Shown: piece after piece, positions 25,301-33,964 of the stretch | Layout: each line of letters opens with the position of its first letter | Numbering within the stretch: position 1 is the first letter of the stretch | NCBI GenBank assembly: GCA_017456285.1 | Contig: JAFTJQ010000047.1 | Span: 1-57,197, forward strand | Origin: Lentisphaeria bacterium | GTDB taxonomy: Bacteria; Verrucomicrobiota; Lentisphaeria; Victivallales; Victivallaceae | Reading direction: 5' to 3' | Length of the DNA: 57,197 nucleotides | Notes under the pieces: model-generated | The model's input: only the letters and a program-made list of their open reading frames with translations | Told to the model about the DNA's origin: nothing | The model's database searches: none | Position numbers and translations under genes: made by a program

Positions 25301-26581
25301 GAAAATTCGACCCTTTATGCAATTGTGAAATCCGCTGATTTTCCGAAAGAAATAAAGGAACTTGCTTTCCCGAAAATTACTATGGACAGAAGCAATGACT
25401 TTGACGGAAACTTACGCAAAGCAATTCGTCAATTTATTGTAAAAAGAGATAATTACCACACAATTATTGCTGGTTATCCGTGGTTTTTGGATTGGGGGAG
25501 AGATAGTTTGATTGCCTTGAGAGGAGTCATTGATTATGGATTTTTAGATGAAGCGAAAAACATTTTGCTTCAGTTTGCCAAGTTTGAGAAAGAGGGTACA
25601 ATTCCGAATATGATTCGAGGTAATGATGATTCAAATCGTGATACCTGCGATGCACCGTTGTGGCTTTTTACTGCTTTGGATGATTATATCCGAGCGGTAG
25701 GAAGTGATGCGATAATCAATGAATTGCCTGACGGAAAACGCAGTTTGAAGGAGATTCTTTTTTCAATCGCAGATAATTACATAAAGGGTACTCCGAATAA
25801 AATCAAGTGCGACATTGAAACTTTTTTGGTAGCAAGTCCTGCCCATTTTACTTGGATGGATACTGCTCACCCTGCGGCAACCCCCAGACAGGGGTATGCG
25901 GTGGAGATTCAAGCATTGTGGTACAAAGCCTTGAAATTTTTGGGGCAATATGATGAGAAATATAATAAAATCGCCGAAGTTGTCAAAACTTCATTTGAGA
26001 AATATTTTTTCAATCGCAAAGCTGATTGCTTCTCTGATTGCCTGCATATTGATCAAATCGGTACACCCGTAAGCGAAGCTGTTGCCGATGACCACATCCG
26101 CCCGAATCAACTGCTTGCAGTAACTTTGGGGTTGGTAACTGATCGTAAAATGGCACTGAATATTTTAAGAAATACTGAACAATTACTCGTAAGCGGCGGT
26201 ATTCGAAGTCTGGCAGATAAAGCAGTTGAATACAAACTCCCCGTCCATTGGCACGGCAGATTGCTGAATAACCCCGATAATCCCTATTACGGACGCTACA
26301 ATGGCCCCGAAGATACCGATAGAAAAGTCGCTTACCACAATGGTACTGCTTGGGGCTGGATGTTCCCGTCCTACATGGAGGCAATGTACCTAATCGGCGG
26401 TGAAGATTGCAAAAAACGTGCTTTGCTTTGGCTGCTGTCCGGCAAAAAACGCCTGAATACCGGTGTGCCGGGGCAGTTGCCGGAGGTTTTGGAGGGGAAT
26501 TATCCCCATAAAAACGGCGGTTGTTTGGCTCAAGCGTGGAGTATCACGGAATTTGCCAGAGTCTATAAACTTTTGAAATAA
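22328..26581 (+). CDS. Bifunctional glycogen debranching enzyme (GH13 plus GH133-like)
   Basis: A 1,417-residue cytoplasmic protein. The N-terminal half is an alpha-amylase-type barrel with DLPVNHTGW, nucleophile D323 in GFRCDAGY, acid/base E352 in FMLEGLGG and D411 in ETHDND. After a non-catalytic middle section, residues from about 1025 to 1417 form the amylo-alpha-1,6-glucosidase domain (FLDWGRDS at 1053-1060, NDDSNRDTCDAPLW, FPSYMEAM). Both catalytic parts look intact. It should transfer short glucan chains and then cleave the remaining alpha-1,6 glucose, as the eukaryotic enzyme does with a similar two-part layout. No other glycogen gene is in the window. Confidence 0.9.
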   Translation: MKLKQFQNPDIRIFHRGDTVTYSLELNRELSGKAFIRTTLGNGKIRRREQIDKIENNSPISGMAWHDYAMEKVAPKSYQITFSLLECGCFESKCFFIPEDDKLPIYWAEGENFFLKVESAYNKAGNSMYTAFVRQFVPVKSPSNFPSNLISDLDDAGYTVIPKSGTFRQLKKQVDYIIDEMKCNIIQLLPIHPTPTVYGRMGRFGSPFASTDYFAVDPALADFDTKASPMEQFSELLDHIHSRGCRIFLDLPVNHTGWASKLQAEHADCFVRSSDGTYVSPGAWGIVWEDLCKLDYSKKEMYFFMAKVFLFWCRHGVDGFRCDAGYMVPAEAWEYIVAKVREEYPDTVFMLEGLGGPVAVQRDLLRRADLDWAYSELFQNYEKYDIENYGRIMNQTAWNDGTLINFAETHDNDRLAKKGKIYSLMRCAVNSLLSHAGAFGFANGVEFLAQEKIDVHGNSDLNWGNPQNIVKELGRLNSILHIHKCFLPNSAINFIHQENSSALMFERISPDGSEKLLVLINLNCEYSSNFTCHRAIFGDFKRVIDLFKNRPLHFVEAGDCLKIELHAGEFAVLSDRKEYLNEIELYQNSRYFAVPAVKSQQAREMLLKTYSCFTESAVLPKDFNIAEAEKRFLHDPENFFAEVLNNDMLGVIHYSADTDCFREVICGLEKVIFLKSENSFFVELLDNKKLLDRCEAIQLDNGQFFAVLKLDKYQGTESRLLDIKISIFKRGVNSVKKLQGKILQMSEKSAKLANKFNFEREELTTSIISLLNNDYSTLSQMRGRWGELISKYDAILGANLSNQVPVDKINMLLRCRAWVVVNDFSQELNLHVQKSFRSSLDNVSEWFFDVPVGQGAMVRIIIRVSLASNGNAVKIEFFRHFDNDTSHLPPEIPVKIIVRPDVDDRVGHTVTKAYNGAETIFPASVKLLKNEGFLFGAAADHRLEMTVSKGFFVHQPEWKYMVNLPFEEYYGLESKTDIFSPGYFEFKLKGNENSTLYAIVKSADFPKEIKELAFPKITMDRSNDFDGNLRKAIRQFIVKRDNYHTIIAGYPWFLDWGRDSLIALRGVIDYGFLDEAKNILLQFAKFEKEGTIPNMIRGNDDSNRDTCDAPLWLFTALDDYIRAVGSDAIINELPDGKRSLKEILFSIADNYIKGTPNKIKCDIETFLVASPAHFTWMDTAHPAATPRQGYAVEIQALWYKALKFLGQYDEKYNKIAEVVKTSFEKYFFNRKADCFSDCLHIDQIGTPVSEAVADDHIRPNQLLAVTLGLVTDRKMALNILRNTEQLLVSGGIRSLADKAVEYKLPVHWHGRLLNNPDNPYYGRYNGPEDTDRKVAYHNGTAWGWMFPSYMEAMYLIGGEDCKKRALLWLLSGKKRLNTGVPGQLPEVLEGNYPHKNGGCLAQAWSITEFARVYKLLK

Positions 26582-26601
26582 TATTATGAGTTGAATTAGT
26601 T

Positions 26602-27744
26602 ATGAAAGAGATTTTCAGGAATAAAATTTTCAGATTTATTTTAAGTTCCCCTGCCTCGAAGCAGGGAGAATTTCGCAAAATTGACGGCAAATTATTGCTG
26701 AAAAACGGCGAAGAGGTCTTTTTTCTGGAACAGTTTTCTCCCAAAAATCAAGCATTTCACCGTCATTTGAAAGTTGAAGAACTTGAGAAGTTTATCACTG
26801 ATAATTTCGGCGGCAATTTTCGGCAATTAGAACTTTATGATGCCGAGTTTCAGCATAGTTTCAGGGCGGCAAAGAAAAGGACTTTGTACAATAAGCACCG
26901 CCATAATGAAAATTTTGCCGTCAAATCCGCTCAAAATCGGGAGAAAAACTACATTCTCAAAGAGGGAATGGCGATAGAACCTCTGATCGAACTTGGAATT
27001 TTCAGCAGGGATTTGAAAATTATTAAAGCTAAAAGCGATAAATACCGACAGATTAACCGCTTTATTGAATTTATTGCCGATGCGACAGCAAGTTATCAAG
27101 TCGGCGACCGAATAAGGGTGATTGATTTTGGATGCGGCAAGTCTTATTTGACCTTTATTGTCTATTATTATTTGACTTTTATCAAGAAACTTGATGCGGA
27201 AATTCTCGGACTTGACCTCAAGGCTGATGTTATCAATAAGTGCAACTTGCTCGCTCAAAAATTCAACTATAAAAAGTTAAAATTTCAGCTTGGTGACATC
27301 GGTAAATTTACCGATGGCGATGGCGTCGATATGGTCATTACTCTGCATGCGTGCGATGTGGCTACTGATTATGCACTCTTTAATGCCGTCAAATGGCAGA
27401 GTCGAATAATTTTATCTGTGCCATGCTGTCAGCACGAGTTAAACAGTCAATTTGATTGCACGGAATTTCCGATGCTGCAGCGATACGGAATTATCAAGGA
27501 GCGTTTGTCGGCAATTTTAACCGATAATATCCGTGCGGAACTTCTTCGTAGTGAAGGTTATAAAACAGATTTGCTTGAGTTTGTCGATTTGTCGCATACG
27601 CCAAAAAATATCTTGATTCGTGCGATTAAGAGCAATGCACTTGACGATAAAAAACGGCAGGAAATTTTGACTGAAGTTGCAAAATTGCAGGAAAAATTTA
27701 ATTTTAAGCAAAAACTCTATTCGCTATTAAATCCTGCACTTTGA
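26602..27744 (+). CDS. SAM-dependent methyltransferase (Methyltransf_32-like)
   Basis: A 380-residue protein. The N-terminal 150 residues lack a family that I recognise. Then comes a class I methyltransferase domain with IDFGCGKSYLTF for SAM binding (about 174-185), GLDLKADVI at the acidic residue, and HACDVATDYAL and SVPCCQHEL typical of the Methyltransf_32/METTL25 group. The substrate is unknown; RNA or protein is possible. It starts 20 bases after the debranching enzyme and has a poor ribosome site. Confidence 0.8.
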   Translation: MKEIFRNKIFRFILSSPASKQGEFRKIDGKLLLKNGEEVFFLEQFSPKNQAFHRHLKVEELEKFITDNFGGNFRQLELYDAEFQHSFRAAKKRTLYNKHRHNENFAVKSAQNREKNYILKEGMAIEPLIELGIFSRDLKIIKAKSDKYRQINRFIEFIADATASYQVGDRIRVIDFGCGKSYLTFIVYYYLTFIKKLDAEILGLDLKADVINKCNLLAQKFNYKKLKFQLGDIGKFTDGDGVDMVITLHACDVATDYALFNAVKWQSRIILSVPCCQHELNSQFDCTEFPMLQRYGIIKERLSAILTDNIRAELLRSEGYKTDLLEFVDLSHTPKNILIRAIKSNALDDKKRQEILTEVAKLQEKFNFKQKLYSLLNPAL

Positions 27745-27755
27745 ATAATGCAGGT

Positions 27756-27842
27756 ATGGAGAGACTTGAATTTGAAAGTGAAAACGAGTTTGATGCCGCT
27801 AAAAATTATCAATTTTTGAACGATTTAACGACCGTAAAATAA
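27756..27842 (+). CDS. Possible 28-residue small ORF
   Basis: An ATG at 27756 opens a 28-codon frame ending in TAA, giving an acidic peptide beginning MERLEFESENEF. It lies 11 bases after the methyltransferase stop, where translational reinitiation is possible. There is no usable ribosome site (only CAGG four bases away). It may be chance or the worn end of a lost gene. Confidence 0.2.
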   Translation: MERLEFESENEFDAAKNYQFLNDLTTVK

Positions 27843-27881
27843 AAATTAGATATTTTTTTATCGAAATTTGATTTTTCGCTT

Positions 27882-27909
27882 TTGACTTTTTCAAAAATGG
27901 TGATATATT
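27882..27909 (+). promoter_or_regulatory. Putative gap promoter
   Basis: TTGACT (27882-27887), 16 bases, TATATT (27904-27909), preceded by ATGGTGA. A small hairpin with GTGCC/GGCAC arms lies in the leader at about 27935-27949. Confidence 0.6.
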
Positions 27910-27928
27910 ATATAGTACGTTAATTTGA

Positions 27929-28972
<1,044 letters not shown>

Positions 28973-28989
28973 TTTCAGCTTAAGTTTTT

Positions 28990-29017
28990 ACGGTGCGGAA
29001 AATAGTTTCCGCATCGT
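28990..29017 (+). terminator. Hairpin after gap, without U-run
   Basis: A 12-bp stem with one wobble (28990-29001 with 29006-29017) and an ATAG loop starts 17 bases after the gap stop. The lack of a T-run argues against simple termination; it could protect the gap mRNA 3' end after processing. Confidence 0.5.
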
Positions 29018-29039
29018 ATGATTTACGAAATTAAATTCC

Positions 29040-29080
29040 AAATCCCGAGTCATTGCAAGATGATGCGGGATTTTTTTATT
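29040..29080 (+). terminator. Rho-independent terminator between gap and pgk
   Basis: AAATCCCG (29040-29047) pairs exactly with 29066-29073, with a further TCAT/ATGA pairing inside, followed by a T-rich run TTTTTTTATTTTT. It is only 36 bases before the pgk start and so may act as an attenuator. No clear pgk promoter lies between it and pgk. Confidence 0.7.
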
Positions 29081-29115
29081 TTTCAGAAAACCTAAAAAAA
29101 ATATCGGAGAAAAAA

Positions 29116-30336
29116 ATGAATATCGATAAAAAAACTATCAAAGATATCGACTTGAAAGGTAAAAAAGTCGTTATGCGTGTTGACTTCAACGTTCCGTTGA
29201 AAGATGGTGTGATTACTGACGATACCAGAATTACCGCTGCTTTGCCGAGTATCAAATATATCCTCGAGCAGGGTGCTTCTTTGGTTCTTCTCTCTCACCT
29301 CGGTCGCCCCAAAGGCGAAGTAAAAGCTGAATTCAGCTTGAAAGTTGTTGCTGAATACTTGGCAAAATTGCTCGGCAAAGATGTTAAATTTGCTAATGAC
29401 TGCATCGGTGATGATGTTGTCGCTATGGCACAGAGCCTCAATGCCGGCGATGTCATGGTTTGCGAAAACACCCGCTTCCACAAAGGCGAAGACATCAAAG
29501 CTAAAACTCCGGAAGACAAAGAACTTCTCCACTCTATGGCAAAAGAACTTGCTAAACTCGGCAATGTCTATGTAAATGATGCTTTCGGTACTGCTCACAG
29601 AGCTCACGCTTCAACCGCAGTTATCGTTGACTACATCGGCAAAGAAAACAGCGTCGCAGGTTTCCTTATGGACAAAGAACTCCAGTACCTCGGCAAAGCG
29701 GTTGAAAATCCGCAGCATCCTTTCGTCGCTATCATCGGCGGTGCTAAAGTTTCAGGTAAACTTGAAGTTCTTTCATCATTGATGGAAAAAGTTGATACCA
29801 TCCTCATCGGTGGTGGTATGGCTTATACTTTCCGCAAGGCACAGGGTTACAAAATCGGTAACTCTCTTTGCGAAGATGAACTTCTCGAAACTGCTAAAGA
29901 AATTTTGGCAAAGGCTGAAGCCAAGGGTGTTAAATTCTTGCTCCCCGTTGATAACAAAATTGCTGATGCTTTCGATAACGATGCAAATACCAAAATCGCT
30001 AAAGGCGATATCGAGGATGGTTACATGGGCTTGGATATCGGTCCGGAAACAATCGCTCTCTACAGTGCTGAAATTGCAAAGGCAAAAACTATCGTTTGGA
30101 ACGGACCTATGGGCTGCTTCGAAATGCCGAACTTTGCTGAAGGTACAATGAAAATCTGTCAGGCTGTTGCTGACAGCGATTCAGTAAGTATCATCGGCGG
30201 CGGTGACTCAGTTTCTGCGGTTAAAAAATCAGGTTTGGCTGATAAAATGAGCCACATTTCAACCGGTGGCGGTGCTTCTCTCGAATTCCTCGAAGGAAAA
30301 GCACTTCCGGGCGTTGTTGCTTTGGCTGACAAATAA
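29116..30336 (+). CDS. pgk: Phosphoglycerate kinase
   Basis: A 406-residue enzyme that makes ATP from 1,3-bisphosphoglycerate. Visible motifs are RVDFNVPL near the N-terminus, LLSHLGRPKGE, NDAFGTAHRAHAS, IIGGAKVSGKLEVL and the C-terminal GGGDSVSAVKKSG and STGGGASLEFLEGK. The ATG at 29116 follows CGGAG and gives the family start; an upstream in-frame start would translate the terminator. It follows gap, as in many bacteria, but is cut off from it by a terminator hairpin. Confidence 0.97.
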   Translation: MNIDKKTIKDIDLKGKKVVMRVDFNVPLKDGVITDDTRITAALPSIKYILEQGASLVLLSHLGRPKGEVKAEFSLKVVAEYLAKLLGKDVKFANDCIGDDVVAMAQSLNAGDVMVCENTRFHKGEDIKAKTPEDKELLHSMAKELAKLGNVYVNDAFGTAHRAHASTAVIVDYIGKENSVAGFLMDKELQYLGKAVENPQHPFVAIIGGAKVSGKLEVLSSLMEKVDTILIGGGMAYTFRKAQGYKIGNSLCEDELLETAKEILAKAEAKGVKFLLPVDNKIADAFDNDANTKIAKGDIEDGYMGLDIGPETIALYSAEIAKAKTIVWNGPMGCFEMPNFAEGTMKICQAVADSDSVSIIGGGDSVSAVKKSGLADKMSHISTGGGASLEFLEGKALPGVVALADK

Positions 30337-30360
30337 TTAATAGTTTATTTGAAAACTGTC

Positions 30361-30393
30361 AAGGACTTGCGATAAATTCGCAAGTCCTTTTTT
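30361..30393 (+). terminator. Rho-independent terminator after pgk
   Basis: A perfect 12-bp stem (30361-30372 with 30378-30389), a TAAAT loop and a run of six T. Confidence 0.92.
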
Positions 30394-30408
30394 GTAATCT
30401 ATTTAAAT

Positions 30409-30487
30409 ACAAAAAAATAGTGACAAGAAAGGGAGGGGGAGGTGTGTGGTTTTGGGAACCACTTTTCTTGCCACTATTTAAGTTCCT
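30409..30487 (-). ncRNA. Candidate small RNA with C-rich, anti-Shine-Dalgarno-like segment
   Basis: Transcription leftward from the promoter at 30521-30494 should begin near 30487. The RNA would fold with a long stem (30479-30464 with 30430-30415, 16 bp with one mismatch) followed directly by seven U, an ideal terminator. Inside are a 6-bp hairpin (30462-30446) and an unpaired ACACCUCCCCCUCCC (30445-30431). That tract is complementary to G-rich ribosome sites. C-rich loops of this sort are known in small RNAs that block translation starts. It has no open frame. Length is about 78 nucleotides. It does not match a named family I know. Confidence 0.6.
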
Positions 30488-30493
30488 GTTTAT

Positions 30494-30521
30494 AGTATAT
30501 ACTCAAAAATGGAAATGTCAA
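30494..30521 (-). promoter_or_regulatory. Strong putative promoter of the candidate small RNA
   Basis: On the minus strand TTGACA (30521-30516), a 16-base spacer and TATACT (30499-30494). This is the closest match to the sigma-70 consensus in the window, yet no protein gene lies downstream before the convergent pgk end. Confidence 0.7.
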
Positions 30522-30599
30522 TAGCAAAAATAAAAAAAATGGTTTTTTTTACTGTTTTTTTTCAATTTTTTTCAAAAAATCATTGATTTGTGAGTTTTT

Positions 30600-31688
30600 T
30601 TACAGATAAGCAGTTTTTTTATAGTTCTCTGCCATTTCTGCAACTGTGGCAACAGAAGAGTATTCAATTTTGTTTTTTTTGAGCATTTCTGCAAGTGATT
30701 CGGCAATAGTTTCGGAACTGTTATTGAAAAAGTCCGTAACTGCGTAATTAGGATAATCGGTTAATGCTTCAATGATACAGCTAATATTATTAACCAGAAT
30801 CGGCACACCGTGACTCATTGCCTCAAGCAGTACCAATGGGTATCCCTCGGAGCGGCTGGGCATAACAAAGCAGTCAAAAAGTCCAATCATTGAATTAGCT
30901 TCGGGATAGAATCCTGCAAATATTACCTCGATTTTATCGGTATGGCATTTCTTGTGAATTGATTTTAATTTATCCGTTTCAACCCCGTCGCCGATAAGGA
31001 GATACGCCCATTTTTCGCCATCGGGGACGATTGATTCAAATTGCGGCAGAAGTTCCAAAAAGCGGTCAAATCCCTTTTGATAATCAAGTCTGCCGACACT
31101 GCCGATAACTTTATGGTAATTATCTAAATTAAATTTTCGGCGGAAAAAATCAATTTTCTCCGCAGTTAATTTCGAGGGTAAGTTAATGCCGTTTTTGATA
31201 ATTTTGAAAGAATCTATCGGCACATTAAGTTTTTTGGATTGAAATTCCGCAGTAGAGAGTGCAACCGAGGTGTGGACATCGCAGAGTTTGAAGGTAATTG
31301 CGTCAAGTTTGAATCGCCAAAATGCACTTTTGCGGTACTCCATGATATGAATGGTATTTACCAAACGGCAAGTTTTTTTATCTCGTTTAAGCAATCGCGA
31401 GAGGATATTGCCGTGAAAAAGGTGGCTGTGTATTATTTCAGGATTAATTTTGCGAATAATTTTGCCCAGCTGAAAGTAATTAAAAATATTCCATTTGCTG
31501 ATATTTGCCGAATATATCGGAATATTCAAAGCCGCAAACTCCCGATAAATCGGATTTTGTTCATTAATTGCTTTAAGCGACACCAAAGAAACATCATCAC
31601 CATGTGCCGAAAAGTATTGGCACAAATTCAGTACGACTCTTTCAGCACCGCCATTAGCAATTTCAGTTAAAATGTAGCAAATTTTCAT
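30600..31688 (-). CDS. Family 4 glycosyltransferase
   Basis: A 362-residue GT-B enzyme. It begins MKICYILTEIANGGAERV, typical of GT4, and has VGSVGRLDYQKGFDRFLEL for nucleotide-sugar binding and the EX7E-type SRSEGYPLVLLEAMSHG. It would build cell-surface polysaccharide or glycolipid at the inner membrane. The start at 31688 removes an implausible extension. It begins eight bases after the last gene of the Ehr-type complex operon, so it appears co-transcribed with it, which is odd for its role. No strong ribosome site or terminator was seen. Confidence 0.88.
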   Translation of the reverse strand: MKICYILTEIANGGAERVVLNLCQYFSAHGDDVSLVSLKAINEQNPIYREFAALNIPIYSANISKWNIFNYFQLGKIIRKINPEIIHSHLFHGNILSRLLKRDKKTCRLVNTIHIMEYRKSAFWRFKLDAITFKLCDVHTSVALSTAEFQSKKLNVPIDSFKIIKNGINLPSKLTAEKIDFFRRKFNLDNYHKVIGSVGRLDYQKGFDRFLELLPQFESIVPDGEKWAYLLIGDGVETDKLKSIHKKCHTDKIEVIFAGFYPEANSMIGLFDCFVMPSRSEGYPLVLLEAMSHGVPILVNNISCIIEALTDYPNYAVTDFFNNSSETIAESLAEMLKKNKIEYSSVATVAEMAENYKKTAYL

Positions 31689-31696
31689 AGATTTAA

Positions 31697-32458
31697 TTAT
31701 TTTGATTTTTTTCCGAGCATATTCAAAATTCCGACTGCCACGGTCAATGGGTGGGCAGGACAACCGGGAATATAGAGTGCAATATCTTTATCACGCAAAA
31801 AATCACGGTTAATTGCCGAACTTTCGGCAAAAATTCCACCTGAAATTGCACAACTGCCCATTAAAATAATAATTTTCGGATCAGGAATTGCTTTTAGGGT
31901 ATTTTCCAGAGCAAAAGCCATGTTTTCGCTCATCGGTCCGGTAACAATTACTCCGTCAGCATGTCGCGGAGATGCGACAATATCAATACCGTAACGCCCG
32001 ATATCGAAATTCACATTGCCGGTGGCATTGAGTTCGAGTTCGCAACCATTGCATCCGCCTGCGGAGACATTGCGAAGTTTTAATGAACGCCCGAAGATGC
32101 GGACAATGTCATTTTTTACCTCGATTGCTTTGGCTTTGAATTCCTCCTCGGTCATACCGCTTGGAATTACCAATGCTTCACGAGAAGTAGCCGCCGTGTG
32201 GTGGAAGTTACTGAAACTTAAGGCTTTTTGCGGACAATTAAGGACGCACTCATTGCAGAATTGGCATTTACCCAAGTCAATAGAGTAATCGCTATTGATT
32301 GCTCCTGTCGGGCATAATTTAATGCAGTTATTGCACTTGCTGCATGCTTGATTGTCATGGTGGACGAAGCCACGGAATTTCTCATGCACTTTAGCGGTAA
32401 AAATATCGTCGATATACTGTTTTTTTTGTTTCCAAAATAGTTTTAATGAATACTTCAT
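31697..32458 (-). CDS. Ehr-type complex small subunit: ferredoxin-NuoB (HyfH-HyfI-like) fusion
   Basis: A 253-residue protein. Residues 35-80 carry two [4Fe-4S] motifs (C39, C42, C45, C49 and C65, C68, C71, C75), like HyfH/NuoI. The rest is a NuoB/HyfI small subunit with all four ligands for the proximal cluster (C136 and C139 in GGCNGCE, C203 in GSCAISGG, C233 in PGCPAHP). It should carry electrons from a ferredoxin toward the large subunit. The ATG overlaps the large-subunit stop by four bases and has GGAGTGACC before it. Fusing both subunits into one chain removes the separate HyfH gene. Confidence 0.9.
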   Translation of the reverse strand: MKYSLKLFWKQKKQYIDDIFTAKVHEKFRGFVHHDNQACSKCNNCIKLCPTGAINSDYSIDLGKCQFCNECVLNCPQKALSFSNFHHTAATSREALVIPSGMTEEEFKAKAIEVKNDIVRIFGRSLKLRNVSAGGCNGCELELNATGNVNFDIGRYGIDIVASPRHADGVIVTGPMSENMAFALENTLKAIPDPKIIILMGSCAISGGIFAESSAINRDFLRDKDIALYIPGCPAHPLTVAVGILNMLGKKSK

Positions 32459-33960
32459 AGGTCACTCCCGCAATATGATAAGTCAAAACTCTTGTTGCAA
32501 ATCGGGAAATCGCTTATCTGATTTCCCCGTACGGACAAAGCCAATGCCAGCCAATTTACAAATGACGGATCTCTGGGGATGTAGCTTGCGGCTTTCTCTC
32601 CCTGATTGTCGGTGATTAATAGGTGGCTGTTTTCGCCCCTCGGCCCTTCGCCGAAACTGAAAATGAGGGTGTCGGCAGGAATTTGAATTTGTGATAAATC
32701 AAATTCGGCTTTGATTGCTCCTGACGGCAGATTTTTCAAAATATCCAATACCATGTCAAGCGAATACTTGATCTCTACGAAACGTTGACGGGCTCGGGAA
32801 AGCACATCGCCGTTTTTGGGGTAATGCTCAAAAAGTTCATCGCAATATTTGTTGTAAAAAACATTATTTGCCAATCTGCGGCAATCAATATTTAATCCTG
32901 CCGCTTTTGCAGTTACTCCGGTAAATCCGGTTTTTCTGGCAGTTTCATTGGTAATTACGCCGGTATTTTCCAAACGGGTGAGGACACTCGGCGAATTGAG
33001 CATATTTTCTTCGAGGGTAATGGCACGATTTTTTACCATGGTCAAAGTTGCAATTAATTCATCACGCAACTTCTCGTCAATATCGAAATTTACTCCGCCG
33101 ATTCCGATTAAAGCGTGACCGAAACGATTTCCGCAGATACTCTGCAAACTATTAATCACATAAGTTCTGGTCGCTCCCGCAAATGCCGCACCGGTCAGAT
33201 AGGCAACGTCATTGGCAATACCGCTTAAAGTTGAGAAATGCAATGCCGCACGCTCCAATTCGATACCGATTACTCGGATTGCCGCCGCTCTTTCGGGGAT
33301 TCGGATTTGTGCGAGAGATTCGACACTTGAAGCATAGAGGGTACTATTAATGACAGTTGAATCACCTGCGATGCTCTCAATTAAAGTTTTGAGCTGCCAA
33401 ATGGATTTATTTTTCAGCAATTCAGTAATTCCGCGGTGCTGATAGCCCAGTTGTATTTCCAGATGGTCGATTTTTTCGCCGCGGCACATAAAGCGGAAGT
33501 GTCCCGGCTCAATTACACCAGCATGCACCGGACCGACGCCGACTTCATGGATACCCTCACCATTGATTTTGAAAAATGGATAATCCTGTAACTCTATATC
33601 GATTGCCCGATTATGGGCGAAGCGAATCGGCTTCAAAAATGGGTGATTGACAAATTTAACATTGTAGTTTTCATAGAGTTCACGCTCAAAATTGACCCAA
33701 CTTGCAAGTTTACTGCTGATTGCATTGTACTTCAAACTCAAATCAAGTACGCTTGAACTTAAAAAGTAAAAAAGGTTGTTGCTTACAACGTAAAAAACTC
33801 TGATTTTTTTTACCTTGTTGTCTTCGTCTGTTTCGTATGGGATTGCGGCACAATTGACGCAACGAAACTTATTTTTTGCACAGATTTCAGCAAGTTCATC
33901 GTATTCCAGAATTTCCAGTTTTTTGATGTCAACTTTCTGATTATTTACAAGTTCTATCAT
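32455..33960 (-). CDS. Ehr-type complex large subunit (HyfG/HycE-like) lacking NiFe ligands
   Basis: A 501-residue protein with a NuoC-like N-terminal domain (about 1-110) and a NuoD/hydrogenase large-subunit domain. Where [NiFe] enzymes have CxxC in loop 1 it has AGDS (198-201), and at the C-terminus DPSFVNW (464-470) replaces DPCxxC. All four metal cysteines are thus absent, and there is no C-terminal maturation tail after CNKSFDLSYCGSDL. It cannot hold a NiFe centre. This fits the energy-converting-hydrogenase-related (Ehr) group. The ATG at 33960 was chosen because GGAG lies nine bases upstream; an in-frame TTG 15 bases earlier has none. Confidence 0.9.
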   Translation of the reverse strand: MIELVNNQKVDIKKLEILEYDELAEICAKNKFRCVNCAAIPYETDEDNKVKKIRVFYVVSNNLFYFLSSSVLDLSLKYNAISSKLASWVNFERELYENYNVKFVNHPFLKPIRFAHNRAIDIELQDYPFFKINGEGIHEVGVGPVHAGVIEPGHFRFMCRGEKIDHLEIQLGYQHRGITELLKNKSIWQLKTLIESIAGDSTVINSTLYASSVESLAQIRIPERAAAIRVIGIELERAALHFSTLSGIANDVAYLTGAAFAGATRTYVINSLQSICGNRFGHALIGIGGVNFDIDEKLRDELIATLTMVKNRAITLEENMLNSPSVLTRLENTGVITNETARKTGFTGVTAKAAGLNIDCRRLANNVFYNKYCDELFEHYPKNGDVLSRARQRFVEIKYSLDMVLDILKNLPSGAIKAEFDLSQIQIPADTLIFSFGEGPRGENSHLLITDNQGEKAASYIPRDPSFVNWLALALSVRGNQISDFPICNKSFDLSYCGSDL

Positions 33961-33964
33961 TTTA

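Noticed and set aside
29053-29115. In-frame upstream start for pgk
   Set aside because: It would translate the terminator hairpin and adds residues absent from the family; 29116 has a CGGAG site.
30431-30456. Possible G-quadruplex on the plus strand of the small RNA locus
   Set aside because: The G runs are GGG, GGGGG, GG and a distant GGG, so a stable four-run form is doubtful; the minus-strand promoter and terminator explain the region better.
32455-33960. Calling the large subunit a [NiFe]-hydrogenase
   Set aside because: All four cysteine ligands are replaced and there is no maturation tail, so a NiFe centre cannot form.
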